Assembly (NCBI GenBank): GCA_017744605.1
Contig: JAGIAZ010000002.1
Location: 31,779 to 95,372 of the forward strand
Direction: 5' to 3'
Origin: Sphingobium sp.
GTDB lineage: Bacteria; Pseudomonadota; Alphaproteobacteria; Sphingomonadales; Sphingomonadaceae
DNA: 63,594 nt
This document shows positions 1 through 8,933 of this stretch, piece by piece (within the stretch, counting starts at the first letter, position 1; each line of letters starts with the position of its first letter). Both the position numbers and the translations under genes were made by a program. Below the pieces are notes generated by a model. The model was not told where the DNA came from, made no database searches, and saw only the letters and a list, made by a program, of their open reading frames with translations.

Positions 1-151
1 CGTCGAGCGCATGATCCCGCGCGGTCCGCTCGGTCGCCAGCAGATGCGCAACCTGCGCATTTTCGCCGGCACGGCGCATCCGCACGAAGCCCAGAACCCC
101 GAAGTGCTCGACATCGCGTCGCGCAACCGCAAGAACAAGGTGGGTGCCTAA
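1..151 (+). CDS. rplM: 50S ribosomal protein L13 (C-terminal end only)
   Basis: Only the last 49 codons lie in the window; the start is upstream. The visible peptide begins [20 protein letters not shown] and ends in KNKVGA, which fits the C-terminal part of ribosomal protein L13 (MxPxGxLGRxxxxxLxVYxG type). L13 is an early-assembly protein of the large subunit. Its TAA stop shares one base with the ATG of the next gene (TAATG), the usual rplM-rpsI pairing, so both are translated from one message. The identification rests on the short tail plus this linkage. Confidence 0.93.
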   Translation, partial: VERMIPRGPLGRQQMRNLRIFAGTAHPHEAQNPEVLDIASRNRKNKVGA

Positions 152-654
152 TGTCCGACACCGTCAATTCGCTTTCCGACCTGCAGACCCTCGGTGAAGG
201 CGTCGAGGCTGCGGCTCCGGTCGTCAACCAAGCGCCGACGCCGCTGCGTCAGCAGGAGCTCGACAAGCAGGGCCGCGCTTATGCGACCGGCCGCCGCAAG
301 GATGCCGTCGCACGCGTCTGGGTGAAGCCCGGCACCGGCAAGATCACGGTCAACGGCCGTGATCAGGAAATCTATTTCGCGCGTCCGACGCTGCGTCTCG
401 TCATCAACCAGCCCTTCACCGTCACCGAGCGGACCGGCCAGTATGATGTCGTCTGCACCGTCAAGGGTGGCGGCCTTTCCGGCCAGGCCGGTGCGGTCAA
501 GCATGGCATTTCGCAGGCGCTCAGCAAATATGAGCCGGCCCTGCGCAGTGCGGTCAAGGCCGAGGGCTTCCTGACCCGCGACAGCCGCACCGTCGAGCGC
601 AAGAAGTACGGCCGCGCCAAGGCGCGCCGCAGCTTCCAGTTCTCGAAGCGCTAA
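151..654 (+). CDS. rpsI: 30S ribosomal protein S9
   Basis: A 167-residue S9 protein of the small subunit, whose basic C-terminal tail reaches the P-site tRNA. The core starts near residue 43 with [20 protein letters not shown], followed by the [19 protein letters not shown] segment and the conserved C-terminus ending QFSKR. The first ~40 residues are an acidic extension of the kind seen in alphaproteobacteria. The ATG overlaps the rplM stop by one base, so translation is coupled. A strong GC hairpin with a T tract follows directly and ends the operon. Confidence 0.98.
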   Translation: MSDTVNSLSDLQTLGEGVEAAAPVVNQAPTPLRQQELDKQGRAYATGRRKDAVARVWVKPGTGKITVNGRDQEIYFARPTLRLVINQPFTVTERTGQYDVVCTVKGGGLSGQAGAVKHGISQALSKYEPALRSAVKAEGFLTRDSRTVERKKYGRAKARRSFQFSKR

Positions 655-677
655 GCGTTTCGCCTCAAATCATGTGG

Positions 678-713
678 ACGGGGGCTGCCTGAATGGGCGG
701 CCCCCGTTCTTTT
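678..713 (+). terminator. rho-independent terminator after rpsI
   Basis: A stem ACGGGGGCTGCC pairs with GGCGGCCCCCGT (one G-U pair) around a short loop and is followed by TTCTTTT. It sits 23 nt after the rpsI stop and just before the convergent flotillin gene, so it may stop transcription from both sides. Confidence 0.9.
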
Positions 714-717
714 GGGC

Positions 718-2469
718 CTATGACGCCTCAGGCGCGCTCTGGTCCGGCAATGCCGCGGTCTCGGCCTTGCCATTCTTCGGCGGCTTGCCTGATCTGGCTG
801 GCACGACCGGCACCTGCGCTTCCGGTTGGTCCGATGCGGGGCCGACCAGCCCGTCAAGTGACCGGCCATCCAGCCCAAGGTCCTTCATCAACCCGTCGAT
901 GATCGGTGCTTGCGCGCGATAGGAAAGCGCGGCTGCCAAAGCATCGCTGGCGAGATTGCCGCTGCCCGCCGGGGCACCCGCCGCCCGCCCCGCGCCATTG
1001 CCGTTCGCGCCGCCGGTCAGGCCATCAACCTGGACGATCTTGATCGACTCGATGGCCTCGAGCGGTTTGGCGGACTCGCGGACGAGATCCGGCAGCACCT
1101 TGAGCAGGGCCAGCTTCATCTGCAGCGACACCTGGTCTGATGACAGGAGGTTCGCGGCCTCGTTGATGGCGCGCTGGCCGGCTGCCTCGACCTCGAAGCG
1201 CACGCGTGCAGCTTCGGCCCGCAATCTCTCCGCGTCAGCCTCGCCCTGGGCGCCGAGCTTGACGGCTTCGGCGCGGTTCTTGGCCGCGTCCTTTTCCGCT
1301 TCGGCTTCGACCTTGACCTTGATGGCATCGCGCTCGGCGACTTTAGCGGCCTCGATCAGCTCGATGCGCTTCTGGCGGTCGGCGATCTCGGTTTCACGAG
1401 ACGTGGTGACTTGCTCCTCGGCCGCGACGGCCTTGGCGCGGGCGGCGTCGGCCTCGGCGCTTGCCTGGCTTTCCTCGCGACTTTTGTTCTGGACCGCGAT
1501 CTGCTGCTCCTGCCGGGCAATGGCTAGCGCTTGTTCCTGCGCGATCTTGGCCTCTTGAACCGCGCGATCGGCCTCGATCTGCTGGCTGTCGATGATCCGC
1601 TTGGCCTCAATTCGCGCCTGCTCCGCTTCCTGGCTGCGCTTGGCTTGCTCGCTGGCGACCTCGGCCGCCTGCACTGCCCGGCGCATCTCAACCTCACGCT
1701 CCTGCTCGAGTTTGGCGAACTCATTGTCGCGAGAGATCTGAAGCGATTGCTGCGAGGCTTGCAGATTCTTGCTCTCGATCTGGACGCGCGTGTCCTGCTC
1801 GATGTCGTTTCGTGCCTTCTTGCGCAGCTCGATCTGCTCGGTAAGCTTGGTAAGGCCCTCGGCATCGAAGGCGTTGTTGGCATTGAAATGCTCGATGGAC
1901 GTCTGGTCGAGGCCGGTCAGCGAAACCGATTCGAGCTCAAGGCCGTTCATCGCGAGATCGGACGAGGAGACCTGCTGGACCTTCTGGACGAACTCGGCAC
2001 GCTGTTCATGAAGCTGGTTCATGGTCATGCCGGCGGCCACCGAGCGCAGCGCGTCGACGAACTTGCCTTCGACCAGATCCTTCAGCGCCTCGGGCTGCAT
2101 GGTGCGCATGCCGAGCGTCTGCGCTGCCATGGCGATCGCGCCCGCATCGGGGCGCACGCGGACGTAGAATTCCGCCTTCACATCGATGCGCAGCCGGTCG
2201 AGCGTGATTAACGCATCGGTATTCTTGCGCTCCACGGCGAGGCGCACAGTGTTCATGTTGACCGGCATGGTCTCGTGGAGGACCGGCAGGACCAAGGCGC
2301 CGCCATTGATGACGACCTTCTCTCCGCCGAAACCGGTGCGTACGAAACCGACTTCCTTGGTCGCGCGCTTGTAGAGCCGCGTGATCGTGATCGCGAACAC
2401 CAACAGCACGAAAAAGATGGCTGCTGCCCAAATGGCGATGGTGATCATCTGGCTGGTCAAGAATTCCAT
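718..2469 (-). CDS. flotillin family membrane protein (YqiK-like)
   Basis: A 583-residue flotillin/SPFH-type protein expected to form membrane microdomain scaffolds. One N-terminal membrane segment (about residues 8-30) is followed by the SPFH/band 7 domain (about 45-220). A long charged coiled coil rich in Ala, Glu, Gln and Lys follows (about 220-450), then a Gly/Ala-rich tail. The length and domain order fit bacterial YqiK/FloT-type flotillins. A strong purine-rich Shine-Dalgarno (GAGGAGGGGG) lies just before the ATG and overlaps the end of the upstream YqiJ-like gene, so the two form an operon. No sequence-level clue to cargo or substrate is visible. Confidence 0.92.
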   Translation of the reverse strand: MEFLTSQMITIAIWAAAIFFVLLVFAITITRLYKRATKEVGFVRTGFGGEKVVINGGALVLPVLHETMPVNMNTVRLAVERKNTDALITLDRLRIDVKAEFYVRVRPDAGAIAMAAQTLGMRTMQPEALKDLVEGKFVDALRSVAAGMTMNQLHEQRAEFVQKVQQVSSSDLAMNGLELESVSLTGLDQTSIEHFNANNAFDAEGLTKLTEQIELRKKARNDIEQDTRVQIESKNLQASQQSLQISRDNEFAKLEQEREVEMRRAVQAAEVASEQAKRSQEAEQARIEAKRIIDSQQIEADRAVQEAKIAQEQALAIARQEQQIAVQNKSREESQASAEADAARAKAVAAEEQVTTSRETEIADRQKRIELIEAAKVAERDAIKVKVEAEAEKDAAKNRAEAVKLGAQGEADAERLRAEAARVRFEVEAAGQRAINEAANLLSSDQVSLQMKLALLKVLPDLVRESAKPLEAIESIKIVQVDGLTGGANGNGAGRAAGAPAGSGNLASDALAAALSYRAQAPIIDGLMKDLGLDGRSLDGLVGPASDQPEAQVPVVPARSGKPPKNGKAETAALPDQSAPEAS

Positions 2470-2479
2470 ACCCCCCTCC

Positions 2480-3106
2480 TCAATCGCCCGCCGTCAGAAA
2501 TGGCGGGTCACAGGCTATTGCGTAAAAACGGTCTCCTTCGCGGCGGACGAGCAAGACCTCGTCGCCCTGATGGAACATCGTGCCGTCCTCATGCGGCTCC
2601 ACCATGACGAGGTGCATCTGGCCGGTCTCGTCCTTCACCATGGCCCGCGCAGGATTGTTCCGCGAGGCCGTGCCGATCTCGATCCGGCCGCGCCGCGCCA
2701 ACAGTGCTTCGATGTCGATGGCGCTCGTCTCATCCTTCGGCCAGATGTGCGCGAGCGGGCGCGACAGCAGCCCGGTCACCGGCAGCGCGCCGAGCAGCGT
2801 CAAGCCGCTGGCAGGCAACGCCGGCAGCATGTGACCGGTCATGCCGTCGGCCAGTTGCTGCAGCGTCAGGCCACCCAGTCCGAAAACGGCCAGCAGGACC
2901 GAGAGCCAGGCCAGCAGCGGCAAGCGTCCGATGCCGAGCAGACTCGCGAGCCCGGCGCCGACATCGGTCTCGGCATGCAAGTCCGGATGATCGAGATCGG
3001 CATGGCCGAGATGCGCCAGGCCAACGACCTGCGCCAGTGCCAGCAGCGCAAGCACCGCCAGCGCCACCATGAAGGGCGTGTTTTCAGGCGCGAACAGGAT
3101 TGGCAA
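2480..3106 (-). CDS. YqiJ-like OB-fold membrane protein
   Basis: The partner of the flotillin gene, ending 10 nt before its ATG. I place the start at TTG 3106 (208 aa), giving MPILFAPENTPFMVALAVLA, the usual start of YqiJ-type proteins. A GGGGGAG Shine-Dalgarno lies 5 nt upstream of this TTG. The frame is open further upstream to 3340, but that extension is low-complexity Arg/Ala sequence with no membrane signature. Three hydrophobic segments (about residues 12-30, 60-85, 105-130) are followed by a C-terminal beta-rich domain of NfeD/OB-fold type (about 140-205). NfeD-like OB proteins are regular flotillin partners. The start codon is the least certain part. Confidence 0.8.
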   Translation of the reverse strand: MPILFAPENTPFMVALAVLALLALAQVVGLAHLGHADLDHPDLHAETDVGAGLASLLGIGRLPLLAWLSVLLAVFGLGGLTLQQLADGMTGHMLPALPASGLTLLGALPVTGLLSRPLAHIWPKDETSAIDIEALLARRGRIEIGTASRNNPARAMVKDETGQMHLVMVEPHEDGTMFHQGDEVLLVRREGDRFYAIACDPPFLTAGD

Positions 3107-3269
3107 AATCTCTCCCCCAGATGGGGAAGCTAACAGATTTGTCTGCTCCAGCAATGCCTTGCCTGCCGTTGCGGCGTGATCGGCTGTTTCGAGGCGTGAC
3201 AGTGTCGCGATCCGCCTTGCAGCGCGCGCCATATTGCCCGCATCCCGAGCCGATGCTAACCGCTCCCTC

Positions 3270-3500
3270 ATGCAAGCACCGCCCGAGATCATCCGCGTCC
3301 ATGCCCGCCGAGTCGCCTGCGACGGTTCCGGGCACGGCATTCCCGCCGCCCTTGGTCATCCGCGCGTCTTCCTCGAGATTGACGAGCATGGCTATGTCGA
3401 CTGCGGCTATTGCGACCGCCGCTTCGTGCTCAAGGGCGGCGTGGCGGACACGCCGGACCTGAAGGACAGGCCCGACATATCCTCCGGCGCCAGCCTTTAG
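3270..3500 (+). CDS. zinc-finger domain protein (NDUFS6/CHCC type)
   Basis: A 76-residue protein starting MQAPPEIIRVHARRVACDGS. It carries Cys-x(8)-His near the N-terminus and a Cys-Gly-Tyr-Cys pair (VDCGYCDRRFVL) near the C-terminus. This is the CHCC zinc-finger pattern shared with NDUFS6, a small subunit of respiratory complex I. An upstream in-frame ATG at 3234 exists, but the family normally begins at the chosen Met. The role in alphaproteobacteria is inferred to be complex I maturation. The gene is divergent from the YqiJ/flotillin operon, with about 160 nt between them. Confidence 0.82.
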   Translation: MQAPPEIIRVHARRVACDGSGHGIPAALGHPRVFLEIDEHGYVDCGYCDRRFVLKGGVADTPDLKDRPDISSGASL

Positions 3501-3755
3501 GCGCTGACCCTCAACGCAGCCAGACGTTGCGCCGGCACGGATCGCCTGTTCGAGCCGCGTGCGCGCTTCGGTCGCCCGCATGGCCAGGGCGAAAACGAGG
3601 GGAACGGACTCCCGTCGGCGCACGTTTTCACCTCGGGCCAGCGCGGTTGTCACTGGGTTTCAGGCATGTCGTCGAGGGCGGCCACGCCGGACGAAGGCCG
3701 CCATGCATAATTTCATGCCGTGGCCCGTTGCAGGCCGGAGCGCTGGAGTGACTGC

Positions 3756-4667
3756 ATGACGGGGATTCGGCTGGGCATCGATTTCGGCGGCACCAAGATC
3801 GAGATCGCCGCGCTCGACCCGGGCGGCGCCATCCTGCTGCGCGAGCGCATCGCCAATCCCGGCTCCTATGAAGCGGCGGTGCTGGCCGTCAAGGCGCTGG
3901 TCGAGGCGGCAGAAGGCGCGATCGGCGACAGGCCGGGATCGATCGGGCTCGGCGTGCCGGGCTCGCCCAGCCCGCGCACCGGACTCATCCGCAACGCCAA
4001 TTCGACCTGGCTGAACGGCCGCCCGTTCAAGGACGATCTGGAAACGGCGCTCGGCAGGCCCGTACGCATGGCCAACGATGCCAACTGCCTTGCGCTGTCC
4101 GAGGCGCGGGATGGCGCCGGGGCGGGCAAGGACAGCGTCTTCGCGGTCATCCTCGGCACGGGCTGCGGCGGCGGCCTGGTCATTGCGGGGCAGCTGGTGG
4201 AGGGGGCGGGCGGCATTGCCGCCGAACTGGGTCATACGCCCTTGCCCTGGCTGAAGTCTGACGAATATCCCGGCCCGGCCTGCTGGTGCGGCCTCCAGGG
4301 CTGCCTCGAGACCTGGATTTCGGGAAGCGGCTTCCAGCGCGATTTCGAGGCGCGCACCGGCCAGGCGCTTTCCGCCCGACAGATCGCCGAAGCGGCGCAC
4401 GCGGGGGACGATGCCGCGCGAGCCGCGCTCGACGCTTATATCGACCGGCTGGGCCGCGCGCTCGCCATGGTCGCCAATATCGTCGATCCCGCCTGTTTCG
4501 TGCTCGGCGGCGGCATGTCCAATGTCGAGGAAATCTATGCGCCGCTGCCTGCCATTATAGGCCGCTATGCCTTTTCAGACCGCTGGGAGGGCGAAGTCCT
4601 GCAGGCGCGCTGGGGCGACAGCTCCGGCGTGCGCGGCGCGGCGATGCTGTGGGACAGGGCGGCCTGA
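3756..4667 (+). CDS. ROK family sugar kinase
   Basis: A 303-residue ROK (repressor, ORF, kinase) protein without a DNA-binding domain, so an enzyme rather than a regulator. The N-terminal ATP-binding loop is GIDFGGTKIEI. The sugar site and catalytic Asp lie in RMANDANCLAL, and the ROK zinc motif is CWCGLQGCLE. Family members phosphorylate fructose, glucose, mannose or N-acetylglucosamine, and the substrate cannot be read from the sequence. A GGAG lies 8 nt before ATG 3756. An upstream in-frame ATG at 3720 has no such signal. It stands alone, convergent with rpsT. The 255 nt before it (3501-3755) show no gene. Confidence 0.9.
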   Translation: MTGIRLGIDFGGTKIEIAALDPGGAILLRERIANPGSYEAAVLAVKALVEAAEGAIGDRPGSIGLGVPGSPSPRTGLIRNANSTWLNGRPFKDDLETALGRPVRMANDANCLALSEARDGAGAGKDSVFAVILGTGCGGGLVIAGQLVEGAGGIAAELGHTPLPWLKSDEYPGPACWCGLQGCLETWISGSGFQRDFEARTGQALSARQIAEAAHAGDDAARAALDAYIDRLGRALAMVANIVDPACFVLGGGMSNVEEIYAPLPAIIGRYAFSDRWEGEVLQARWGDSSGVRGAAMLWDRAA

Positions 4668-4668
4668 A

Positions 4669-4718
4669 GCATTTTCAGATCAGGCGGAATCCCCTGACGG
4701 CCCGGAAAAGGCGATAAT
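4669..4718. repeat. interspersed imperfect palindrome (copy 1)
   Basis: A 50-nt intergenic element with the same layout as 55387-55436. Both copies have AGCATTT at the start, CTGACGGCCCGGAA 25 nt later and CGATAAT 18 nt after that. This copy folds through TCAGG/CCTGA and TTTTC/GAAAA. It lies between the ROK kinase and rpsT. Confidence 0.7.
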
Positions 4719-4721
4719 CGA

Positions 4722-4753
4722 ACGAAAAGCGGCGCCGGGATGACCCGGCGCCG
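4722..4753 (-). terminator. rho-independent terminator of rpsT
   Basis: Read on the minus strand, CGGCGCCGGG pairs with CCCGGCGCCG around a 4-nt loop and is followed by CTTTTCGTT. It lies about 30 nt after the rpsT stop. Confidence 0.88.
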
Positions 4754-4784
4754 TCCTTGTTCCCGGCTTCAACCGGAATTCAGC

Positions 4785-5045
4785 TCAAAGCGCAGCGACG
4801 GCCTTGGTCAGGCGGCTGAACTTGCGCGAGGCGGTGTTCTTGTGCAGCACGCCGCGCGCCACGCCGCGAGCCAGCTCGGGCTGTGCAGCGGTGAGAGCAG
4901 TCTGCGCCGCCGCCTTGTCGCCTGATGCCAGGGCCGACTCGACCTTCTTGACGAGCGTGCGGATGCGGCTCACGCGGCTGCCGTTGATCTCGGCGCGGCG
5001 CTGGTTGCGACGGATGCGCTTCTTAGCCTGAGGCGTATTTGCCAT
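4785..5045 (-). CDS. rpsT: 30S ribosomal protein S20
   Basis: An 86-residue, Lys/Arg/Ala-rich S20 protein starting [17 protein letters not shown] and ending in the family-typical [11 protein letters not shown]20 binds 16S rRNA early in small-subunit assembly. Its length matches the family. A GAGGA Shine-Dalgarno lies about 6 nt before the ATG, and a strong intrinsic terminator follows. It is monocistronic, as usual for rpsT. The 225 nt upstream (5046-5270) show no other gene. Confidence 0.98.
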   Translation of the reverse strand: MANTPQAKKRIRRNQRRAEINGSRVSRIRTLVKKVESALASGDKAAAQTALTAAQPELARGVARGVLHKNTASRKFSRLTKAVAAL

Positions 5046-5270
5046 TTAGAGTCCTCAAATCGTAAAATCTGTTGCACGGAACGCGGCGCGACTCTGCAAG
5101 TCTGCATAGCCAAAGCCCCGCGCGAAGGCCGGGCCATTAGCTGCCAAAGACCGAATCGTCAACCCGGATAGACCCGCGAAAGCGTCAAACCTCCCGCCTC
5201 GCCGCCCCGCCCGGCCACCACAGGCCGATGGTGTCGTTGGCGGCCGGGGCGGGAGGTCTGCAGCAAGGCC

Positions 5271-6401
5271 TCAAAACACCTTGTCGAAGACGGTCTGCAG
5301 ACGCGCCAGGCTGGCGTCGACATCCTTGAGCTTGTCGAGCCCGAACAGGCCGAGGCGGAAGCTCTTATAGTCCGGGCCCTCGTCGACCATCAGCGGCACG
5401 CCGGCGGCGATCTGATAGCCCAAGGCGAGGAACGTCTTGCCTGCCTGGATGTCCGGATCGCTCGTATAGGACACGACCACGCCCGGTGCGCCGAAGCCCT
5501 CCGCCGCGACCGACTTGATGCCGCGCTCGGCGAGCATCCTGCGCACGGCATTGCCCTGTTCCCACTGCGCGGCGGCGAGGCGCTCGAAGCCGAGCGCCTT
5601 GGTCTCCAGCATCGCGCCGTGGAAGGTGCGGAGCGCATCGGTCGGCATGGTGGCGTGATAGGCATGGCCGCCGTTCAGATAGGCTTCCATGATAGCGTTC
5701 CACTTGGCGAGGTCGCAGGCAAAGCTGGTCGACCTGGTCGCGCGGCACCTTTCCAGCGCGGCCTCGTTCATCATGACGAGACCTGCGCAGGGCGGTGCCG
5801 ACCAGCCCTTCTGCGGCGCGGAGATCAGCACGTCGACGCCGCTCATCTCCATGTCGACCCAGACACAGCCCGAGGCGATGCAATCGAGCACGAACAGCCC
5901 GCCCACCTCGTGCGTCGCATCGGCGACGGCGCGGAGATAGTCGTCCGGCAGGATCATGCCCGATGCGGTCTCGACATGCGGGGCAAAGACGAAGGCGGGC
6001 TTCTCGGCGCGGATCGCGGCAACGACCTCGTCGATCGGCGCGGGCGCGAAGGGCGCGTCGCTGTCGCCATTGCCGGTGCGGCGCGCCTTCATCACGATTT
6101 CCGCGCTCGGAATCGATCCCGCCTCGAAGATCTGCGTCCAGCGATAGGAAAAGAAACCGTTGCGGATGACGAGCACCTTCCGGCCCGTCGCGAACTGGCG
6201 CGCCACGGCCTCCATGGCGTAGGTGCCGCCGCCCGGCACCACCACGGCGCGCTCGGCATGATAGACCTCGCAGAGGGTCGCATGGATGTCGCGCATCACC
6301 TGCTGGAAGGCGAGGCTCATATGGTTGAGCGAACGGTCGGTGAAGACCACCGAATATTCGAGCAGACCGTCGGGGTCGATGTCGGGGCGCAAGCCGGGCA
6401 T
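5271..6401 (-). CDS. class V (fold type I) PLP-dependent aminotransferase
   Basis: A 376-residue PLP enzyme of the alanine-/serine-glyoxylate aminotransferase superfamily. The early GGGTYAMEAVAR loop binds the cofactor phosphate, DCIASGCVW carries the Asp that holds the pyridine nitrogen, and Lys in SAPQKGWSAPP is the expected Schiff-base lysine. Start ATG 6401 is preceded by GGAG, whereas the frame is open to 6440. Downstream on the same strand of a MFS carrier and a purine-type deaminase, it could serve glyoxylate-linked nitrogen metabolism, but this is an inference from context. The substrate is not readable. Confidence 0.85.
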   Translation of the reverse strand: MPGLRPDIDPDGLLEYSVVFTDRSLNHMSLAFQQVMRDIHATLCEVYHAERAVVVPGGGTYAMEAVARQFATGRKVLVIRNGFFSYRWTQIFEAGSIPSAEIVMKARRTGNGDSDAPFAPAPIDEVVAAIRAEKPAFVFAPHVETASGMILPDDYLRAVADATHEVGGLFVLDCIASGCVWVDMEMSGVDVLISAPQKGWSAPPCAGLVMMNEAALERCRATRSTSFACDLAKWNAIMEAYLNGGHAYHATMPTDALRTFHGAMLETKALGFERLAAAQWEQGNAVRRMLAERGIKSVAAEGFGAPGVVVSYTSDPDIQAGKTFLALGYQIAAGVPLMVDEGPDYKSFRLGLFGLDKLKDVDASLARLQTVFDKVF

Positions 6402-6507
6402 GGGGTGTCTCCTTAGACTCGCCCGACGCGATTTCACCATTGGGGCAGGGTGTCAAACCTTTCCCAATGGCACCTCGTCATTCCGCGACCCGAAGCGCGA
6501 CCGCAGG

Positions 6508-7710
6508 TCAATGCGGGAACCCCGGGCTCGGTCGTGCCGACGGCGCCATGGCCTGCGCATATTTTGCAGGCACGAGTTTTCCGATCAGCACCGCCACCAC
6601 CGCGACGCAACCGAGATGGAGCAGCCATCCCGTCATGAAGCCCCCTGTAGCGTCGTGCAGGACCGCCACGATCCATGGTGGAAGCGCCGCGATCATGAAC
6701 CCGCCACCTTGCATCAGCGCCGACAATGTCCCTGCTTCGACGGGATCGGGCAGATGGTCGAGCGCGACGATCATCATGAGCGAGAAACAGCCGCCCAGCC
6801 CTGCGCCGAGCGATGCGGCGAGGACGACCGGCGCGATCTGCGGGGCGAAAGCCAATCCGGCAAAACCGATGGCCTGCATTGCGAGCGTCAGCCACAGCCA
6901 GCCGCGACGATCGTCACCTCCGCGTGCGGCGATGGGGAGAAGCAGAGCCGCAGCCGCCTGACCGATCGCCAGCGTGGCGAGCATGCTGCCGCTTGCCGCC
7001 GCGCTGTGCCCCTGATCCTGATAATAGGGCGCCAGCCAGGCCACCGCCGAGGCATAGCCGCCGTTCACCAGTCCGAAACAGGCCATCAGCAACCATATGC
7101 GTGGGCGACCGAGCAATGCGGACATGGTTCCGCGCGCCGCACGGGATGGATCATCGCGCGGCAGGACGGGGACAAGCGCAAGCGCGGCGATCGCTGGCGC
7201 CGCAAGCGCGGCCAAGCCGACGCGCCAGCTTCCCGAGAGCTGAGCGAGAAGCGGCGTTGCCTGTGCGCCGAGCGCGCCACCACCCATCAACATCGCCGAA
7301 TAGAGGCCCATGACGATCGCGACCCGCTGGGGGAAATCTCGTTTGATGAGGCCGGGAAGGACGGCCTGGATGATCGCGACGCCGCTACCGCAAAGCACCG
7401 CCGTCCCGAGCAGGAGCCCGCCTCCGGTCGCGAACAGGCGGATGAAGGACCCCGCGGCCAGCGACATCAGCGCCAACGCAATCAGCCGGCGCGGCGGCAT
7501 CGCGCGTTGAAGCAACGGTCCGACAAAGGCGCCGATCCCCATAAGGAGCATGGGGAGAAGCGTCAGTAACGCCATGCCCTGCAGACCCAATCCGGTGGTC
7601 TTGTCGATGTCGCCGGTCAGCGGCCCGACACCAGTCATGAATGGCCGCAGATTGAGGCCGATCAGCGCGATGGCCGCGAGCGGAAGGAAGCGCACTCCCG
7701 TCGCTCTCAT
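6508..7710 (-). CDS. MFS transporter, CynX/NimT-like
   Basis: A 400-residue inner-membrane carrier with about 12 hydrophobic segments, starting MRATGVRFLPLAAIALIGLN. LRPFMTGVGPL near residue 22 is typical of the CynX (cyanate/nitroimidazole-type) branch of the major facilitator superfamily. The ATG overlaps the stop of the deaminase gene (ATGA), so the two are translationally coupled. The carrier may import the substrate or export the product of that deaminase. The transported compound is unknown. Confidence 0.85.
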   Translation of the reverse strand: MRATGVRFLPLAAIALIGLNLRPFMTGVGPLTGDIDKTTGLGLQGMALLTLLPMLLMGIGAFVGPLLQRAMPPRRLIALALMSLAAGSFIRLFATGGGLLLGTAVLCGSGVAIIQAVLPGLIKRDFPQRVAIVMGLYSAMLMGGGALGAQATPLLAQLSGSWRVGLAALAAPAIAALALVPVLPRDDPSRAARGTMSALLGRPRIWLLMACFGLVNGGYASAVAWLAPYYQDQGHSAAASGSMLATLAIGQAAAALLLPIAARGGDDRRGWLWLTLAMQAIGFAGLAFAPQIAPVVLAASLGAGLGGCFSLMMIVALDHLPDPVEAGTLSALMQGGGFMIAALPPWIVAVLHDATGGFMTGWLLHLGCVAVVAVLIGKLVPAKYAQAMAPSARPSPGFPH

Positions 7711-8186
7711 CCTGCATTGGCCCGTTGCGCGCGCTGCCAGTCGGCATAGAGGCGGGGTTCGGCCCGCGCCGCCTCCGGGACATGGCGGATCGTCATCGAC
7801 TGTTCGGCAAAGGGTTTCGCTAGATCGGCGTAGATGGCCGCGGTCGACAGGCCATAGGGTGCGCCGTCCTCGTTCGAATAGGCATAAGCGACCTCGGCAA
7901 CACCGGACAGGCGCATCGCCGCCATGCACATCGGACAGGGATGGCCGCTGGCGAAGACCTGGCAGCCGCCGAGGTCGGGCGAACCCAGCACCCGGCTCGC
8001 GGCACGGATCGCGCAGAGCTCGGCATGCGCGGTCGGGTCGCCCGTCGCCAGGATCTCGTTGACCCCGGTCGCGATGACAATGCCGTCCTTCACCACCACG
8101 GCACCGAAGGGGCGACCGCCACGCTCGGCGTTCGCCCGGGCGAGGGCGATCGCCTGTTGGAGGAAACGCTCGGCGATATCGGTCAT
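7707..8186 (-). CDS. nucleoside/guanine-type deaminase (CDA fold)
   Basis: A 159-residue zinc hydrolase of the cytidine deaminase-like superfamily. HAELCAIRAA holds the zinc-binding His and catalytic Glu, and PCPMCMAAMRL holds the two zinc cysteines. The early RPFGAVVVKDG and the length match bacterial guanine deaminases of the GuaD (Bacillus) type and related nucleobase deaminases. Start ATG 8186 follows AAGGAAC; an upstream in-frame Met lacks this. It overlaps the downstream MFS gene by 4 nt. Guanine is the most likely substrate, but tRNA or other base deamination cannot be excluded. Confidence 0.85.
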   Translation of the reverse strand: MTDIAERFLQQAIALARANAERGGRPFGAVVVKDGIVIATGVNEILATGDPTAHAELCAIRAASRVLGSPDLGGCQVFASGHPCPMCMAAMRLSGVAEVAYAYSNEDGAPYGLSTAAIYADLAKPFAEQSMTIRHVPEAARAEPRLYADWQRAQRANAG

Positions 8187-8376
8187 GCTGTTCCTTTCCA
8201 ATATCCCCCGGTGCAGGTCGTGGAGCCGCTCGGCAGCAATATGCAAGGGACATTGGTGTCAGGGGCAGCCTGTCCTGGCATGTGCGCTCCGCTCCTTGCA
8301 GCGCTTTCCCGGCCTTCCGGGTCTTGGCGGTGTGCATTGGTGGAAGCGCATGCCCCAGTCATGCGGCTGGCCGGCG

Positions 8377-8721
8377 CTAAAACGCCTTCTCCCATTCTGC
8401 CGGGCTGAAGCCCAGCAATGCGCCGCCGTCCTGTTCCACGATGGGGCGTTTGATCGCTGATGGGTTCTCCATCATGATCGCTATGGCCTTGGCTGCGTCC
8501 AGATCGGCCTTCATCGCGTCGGGCAGCTTCTTGAAGGTGGTGCCGGCACGATTGAGCACCTTTTCCCAGCCGAACCGATCCACCCATTCCGCCAGCCTGT
8601 CCGCATCGATGCCGCTCTTCTTGTAGTCGTGAAACGCATAATCGACACCGCGCTCCGTAAGCCAGGAGCGAGCCTTCTTGACGGTATCGCAGTTGGGAAT
8701 CCCGTACATGGTGACGGCCAT
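8377..8721 (-). CDS. ArsC/Spx family reductase-like protein (YffB-like)
   Basis: A 114-residue thioredoxin-fold protein of the ArsC/Spx family. It starts MAVTMYGIPNCDTVKKARSW, with a single redox Cys in PNCDTVKKA and the family KRPIVE motif near residue 93. The PNC-DT motif is that of YffB-type glutathione-dependent reductases rather than true arsenate reductases (CGTCRN type). No arsenic genes are nearby. The ATG at 8721 fits the family start; the open frame extends to 8808. The flanking intergenic stretches 8187-8376 and 8722-8933 hold no gene I can support. The second contains a perfect CAACAT/ATGTTG palindrome at 8848-8863. Confidence 0.87.
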   Translation of the reverse strand: MAVTMYGIPNCDTVKKARSWLTERGVDYAFHDYKKSGIDADRLAEWVDRFGWEKVLNRAGTTFKKLPDAMKADLDAAKAIAIMMENPSAIKRPIVEQDGGALLGFSPAEWEKAF

Positions 8722-8933
8722 TTCACTGCCTCGGATCATTTTATAGGTGAAAATCAGGAAGTTATTCCGCGGAAAATTCCGTCTACACCCCTTGCATCCG
8801 GCCCGCAATTGGAGATGCCGCGCCGGGTGAGGGTTTGGGCCTTATGTCAACATGGAGATGTTGGCGATGTCTTGCCGCGATCGGCGGGGGTTCCTCGGCC
8901 ATGTCGTCTTCGGGCGCGTCAACGCGACCCGCT

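Noticed and set aside
8722..8933. Small gene or RNA in the gap between the Rrf2 and ArsC-like genes
   Set aside because: Only a 6-bp palindrome (8848-8863) is visible; no start, terminator or promoter that I can support.
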